A stretch of DNA of 64,000 nucleotides. Source: Pleurocapsa sp. FMAR1 (GTDB lineage: Bacteria; Cyanobacteriota; Cyanobacteriia; Cyanobacteriales; Xenococcaceae). The stretch is taken from the NCBI RefSeq assembly GCF_963665995.1, contig NZ_OY762512.1, positions 1,054,001-1,118,000 on the forward strand. The letters run 5' to 3'. Of this stretch, positions 62,922-64,000 are shown piece by piece. The translations under genes and the position numbers were made by a program. Every line of letters starts with the position of its first letter. Positions within the stretch are counted from its first letter, which is position 1. The notes under the pieces were generated by a model, which saw nothing but the letters and a program-made list of their open reading frames with translations, was not told the DNA's origin and did not search any database.

Positions 62922-63251
62922 TTAATTATCTACACCATCAATCGATGGAGTCTTAATTTCATTTAAATTAAGTTTTTCGGCGACGCTTTCTGAGTTAGTT
63001 TTGGCTTCGGCTTCAGCTTCAGCCTGTTGTGATAATTCTGCCTGTAATCGATTGCGGTTTGCTTTTGCTGATTCATACTCAGTACCGCTTAGAGGTTTCT
63101 CTTCTGGTATGCCTACCGTATCCCTTTCTAAAACTTCGGCAAAAGCGGTATTTTGGCGCTCAACTGCGCTCGCTGAACCAAGAAATAAAACAAGCGAAAT
63201 TAAGCATACAGCCAAAAGACGGCGAAAATCAACTTTCGATAAGATAAACAT
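62922..63251 (-). CDS. Secreted small protein, function unknown
   Basis: The 109-aa protein has a signal peptide (residues 1-29, 'LISLVLFLGSASA'), then a polar region with 'LERDTVGIPEEKPLSGTEYE' and an alanine/glutamate helix 'AELSQQAEAEAEAKTNSE'. I do not recognise a family with certainty; secreted proteins with the 'IPEEKPLSGTEYE' type stretch recur in cyanobacteria. It is divergent from the antiporter gene. Confidence 0.65.
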   Translation of the reverse strand: MFILSKVDFRRLLAVCLISLVLFLGSASAVERQNTAFAEVLERDTVGIPEEKPLSGTEYESAKANRNRLQAELSQQAEAEAEAKTNSESVAEKLNLNEIKTPSIDGVDN

Positions 63252-63451
63252 TTTTTGTTTAAGGCGATTTAATTATATTTCAAGTATCTATTAACTCAGT
63301 ATCTTGTGCTAATTAGTATCCTTCGCAAGATTGACTTTTACAAAATTATACTTTCAAATCACCAACACCTAATTTGGATATCTAGCCATCGATTGATTTA
63401 ATCGTTTTTAAGATTAAGTTAGGTTGAGGCTGCTTTAACAAAACGATAATA

Positions 63452-64000
63452 ATGGACACTTATATTCTCAGCCTATTAGTAATAGGATTGCTGTTATTGG
63501 CAGTAACCCTTGGTTCTGGCTGGATCAAAAGACTACCTCTTTCTTATGCCTTAATTTATTTAGTAGTCGGTATTTCACTTGGTTCTTATGGGTTTGGATT
63601 AATCAAAGTTAAACCAGATACGCAATTTTTAGAAAGATTAACCGAATTTGTTGTTATTGTCTCTGTATTTGGCTGTGGACTTAAAATTAATCGTCCCCTT
63701 AAATTTTGGGCATGGCAATCGACGATTAGATTAATTGGGTTATTAATGCCGATCTCTATTTTAGCCCTAACGCTGGCTGCTCATTATATTTTAGGCATGA
63801 ATTGGGGGGCTGCGGTACTGTTGGGGGCAATACTAGCACCTACCGACCCTGTATTAGCTTCAGAGGTACAGCTTGCCCACGTAGAAGATAAGGACGAGTT
63901 GCGCTTTGCCTTGACTTCTGAAGGAGGTTTAAATGATTCTTTGGCGTTTCCCTTTGTTTATTTTGGCATTTATGGGTTCAAAGATTCTAACTGGGACAAC
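63452..64000 (+). CDS. Na+/H+ antiporter, CPA1/NhaP type (N-terminal part)
   Basis: The frame is open from ATG 63452 to the window edge (183 codons). It shows six hydrophobic segments with the CPA1 pattern: 'LPLSYALIYLVVGISLG', 'LTEFVVIVSVFGCGLKINRP' and the ion-site stretch 'GAILAPTDPVLASEVQ' (TDP), then 'SEGGLNDSLAFPFVYF' (ND). It exchanges Na+ or K+ for H+ at the cytoplasmic membrane. The C-terminal half is outside the window. Confidence 0.93.
   Translation, partial: MDTYILSLLVIGLLLLAVTLGSGWIKRLPLSYALIYLVVGISLGSYGFGLIKVKPDTQFLERLTEFVVIVSVFGCGLKINRPLKFWAWQSTIRLIGLLMPISILALTLAAHYILGMNWGAAVLLGAILAPTDPVLASEVQLAHVEDKDELRFALTSEGGLNDSLAFPFVYFGIYGFKDSNWDN

Noticed and set aside
1-64000. CRISPR arrays, tRNA or rRNA genes
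   Set aside because: No regularly spaced direct repeats of 25-40 bases and no cloverleaf or rRNA sequence was recognised on reading both strands.

Overview
The window is a piece of a cyanobacterial chromosome. HIP1 octamers (GCGATCGC, e.g. 3440-3447, 13177-13184) are scattered through genes and spacers. The gene set includes families found almost only in cyanobacteria: NblA, a degenerate Hli/CAB-like gene, LabA-like NYN, UPF0182, DUF1830 and a group 2 sigma factor. Composition is AT-rich with GC-rich islands of interspersed repeats. A coccoid, Pleurocapsa- or Chroococcidiopsis-like lineage is plausible, but no marker gene here allows a firm placement. No tRNA, rRNA or CRISPR array was seen.

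Layout. 1-5774: end of a pil/tax-type chemotaxis operon (CheW end, a methyl-accepting protein broken by several one-base shifts, CheA hybrid kinase). 5784-17691: mostly housekeeping (BioY, gamma-glutamylcyclotransferase-like, exonuclease III, AraC regulator with zinc alcohol dehydrogenase, carboxymuconolactone decarboxylase-like secreted protein, alpha/beta hydrolase, acyltransferase, MetG, LabA-like/LptC pair, PdxJ), with one gene chimera formed by deletion. 18190-26029: UPF0182 membrane protein, an N-terminally deleted DUF547 gene beside a nested GC-rich repeat, a cellulose-synthase-like glycosyltransferase, a MITE-like element and a thioredoxin-reductase-like flavoprotein.

26378-35308 is a one-strand defence island of the DNA phosphorothioation (Dnd) type: PLD-nuclease/helicase, 65-aa protein, SMC-like ATPase with a CxC element, 155-aa protein, DndC, an IS200/RAYT element with its own REP-like hairpins, and DndD. 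dndA, dndB and dndE are not in the window, so this is a non-canonical set and the best candidate for an under-described system.

36739-63251 reads as a stress and envelope region. It has three MscS-type channels (one in tandem with a protein that looks like a P-loop ATPase without its P-loop plus a winged helix), two single-domain receivers, an SDR, a group 2 sigma factor, PRC-barrel/YsnF, TIGR02587/TIGR02588-like proteins, DUF1206, CsbD, DUF1003, DUF389, several small charged or secreted proteins, NblA paired with an M48 protease, and a 1053-aa membrane protein with about eight copies of a ~100-residue repeat. An Hli/CAB-like gene is broken by an in-frame TGA. The window closes with a cytosolic alpha-amylase and the start of a Na+/H+ antiporter. 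A regulatory link among the stress genes (sigma factor, receivers) is inferred from proximity only.
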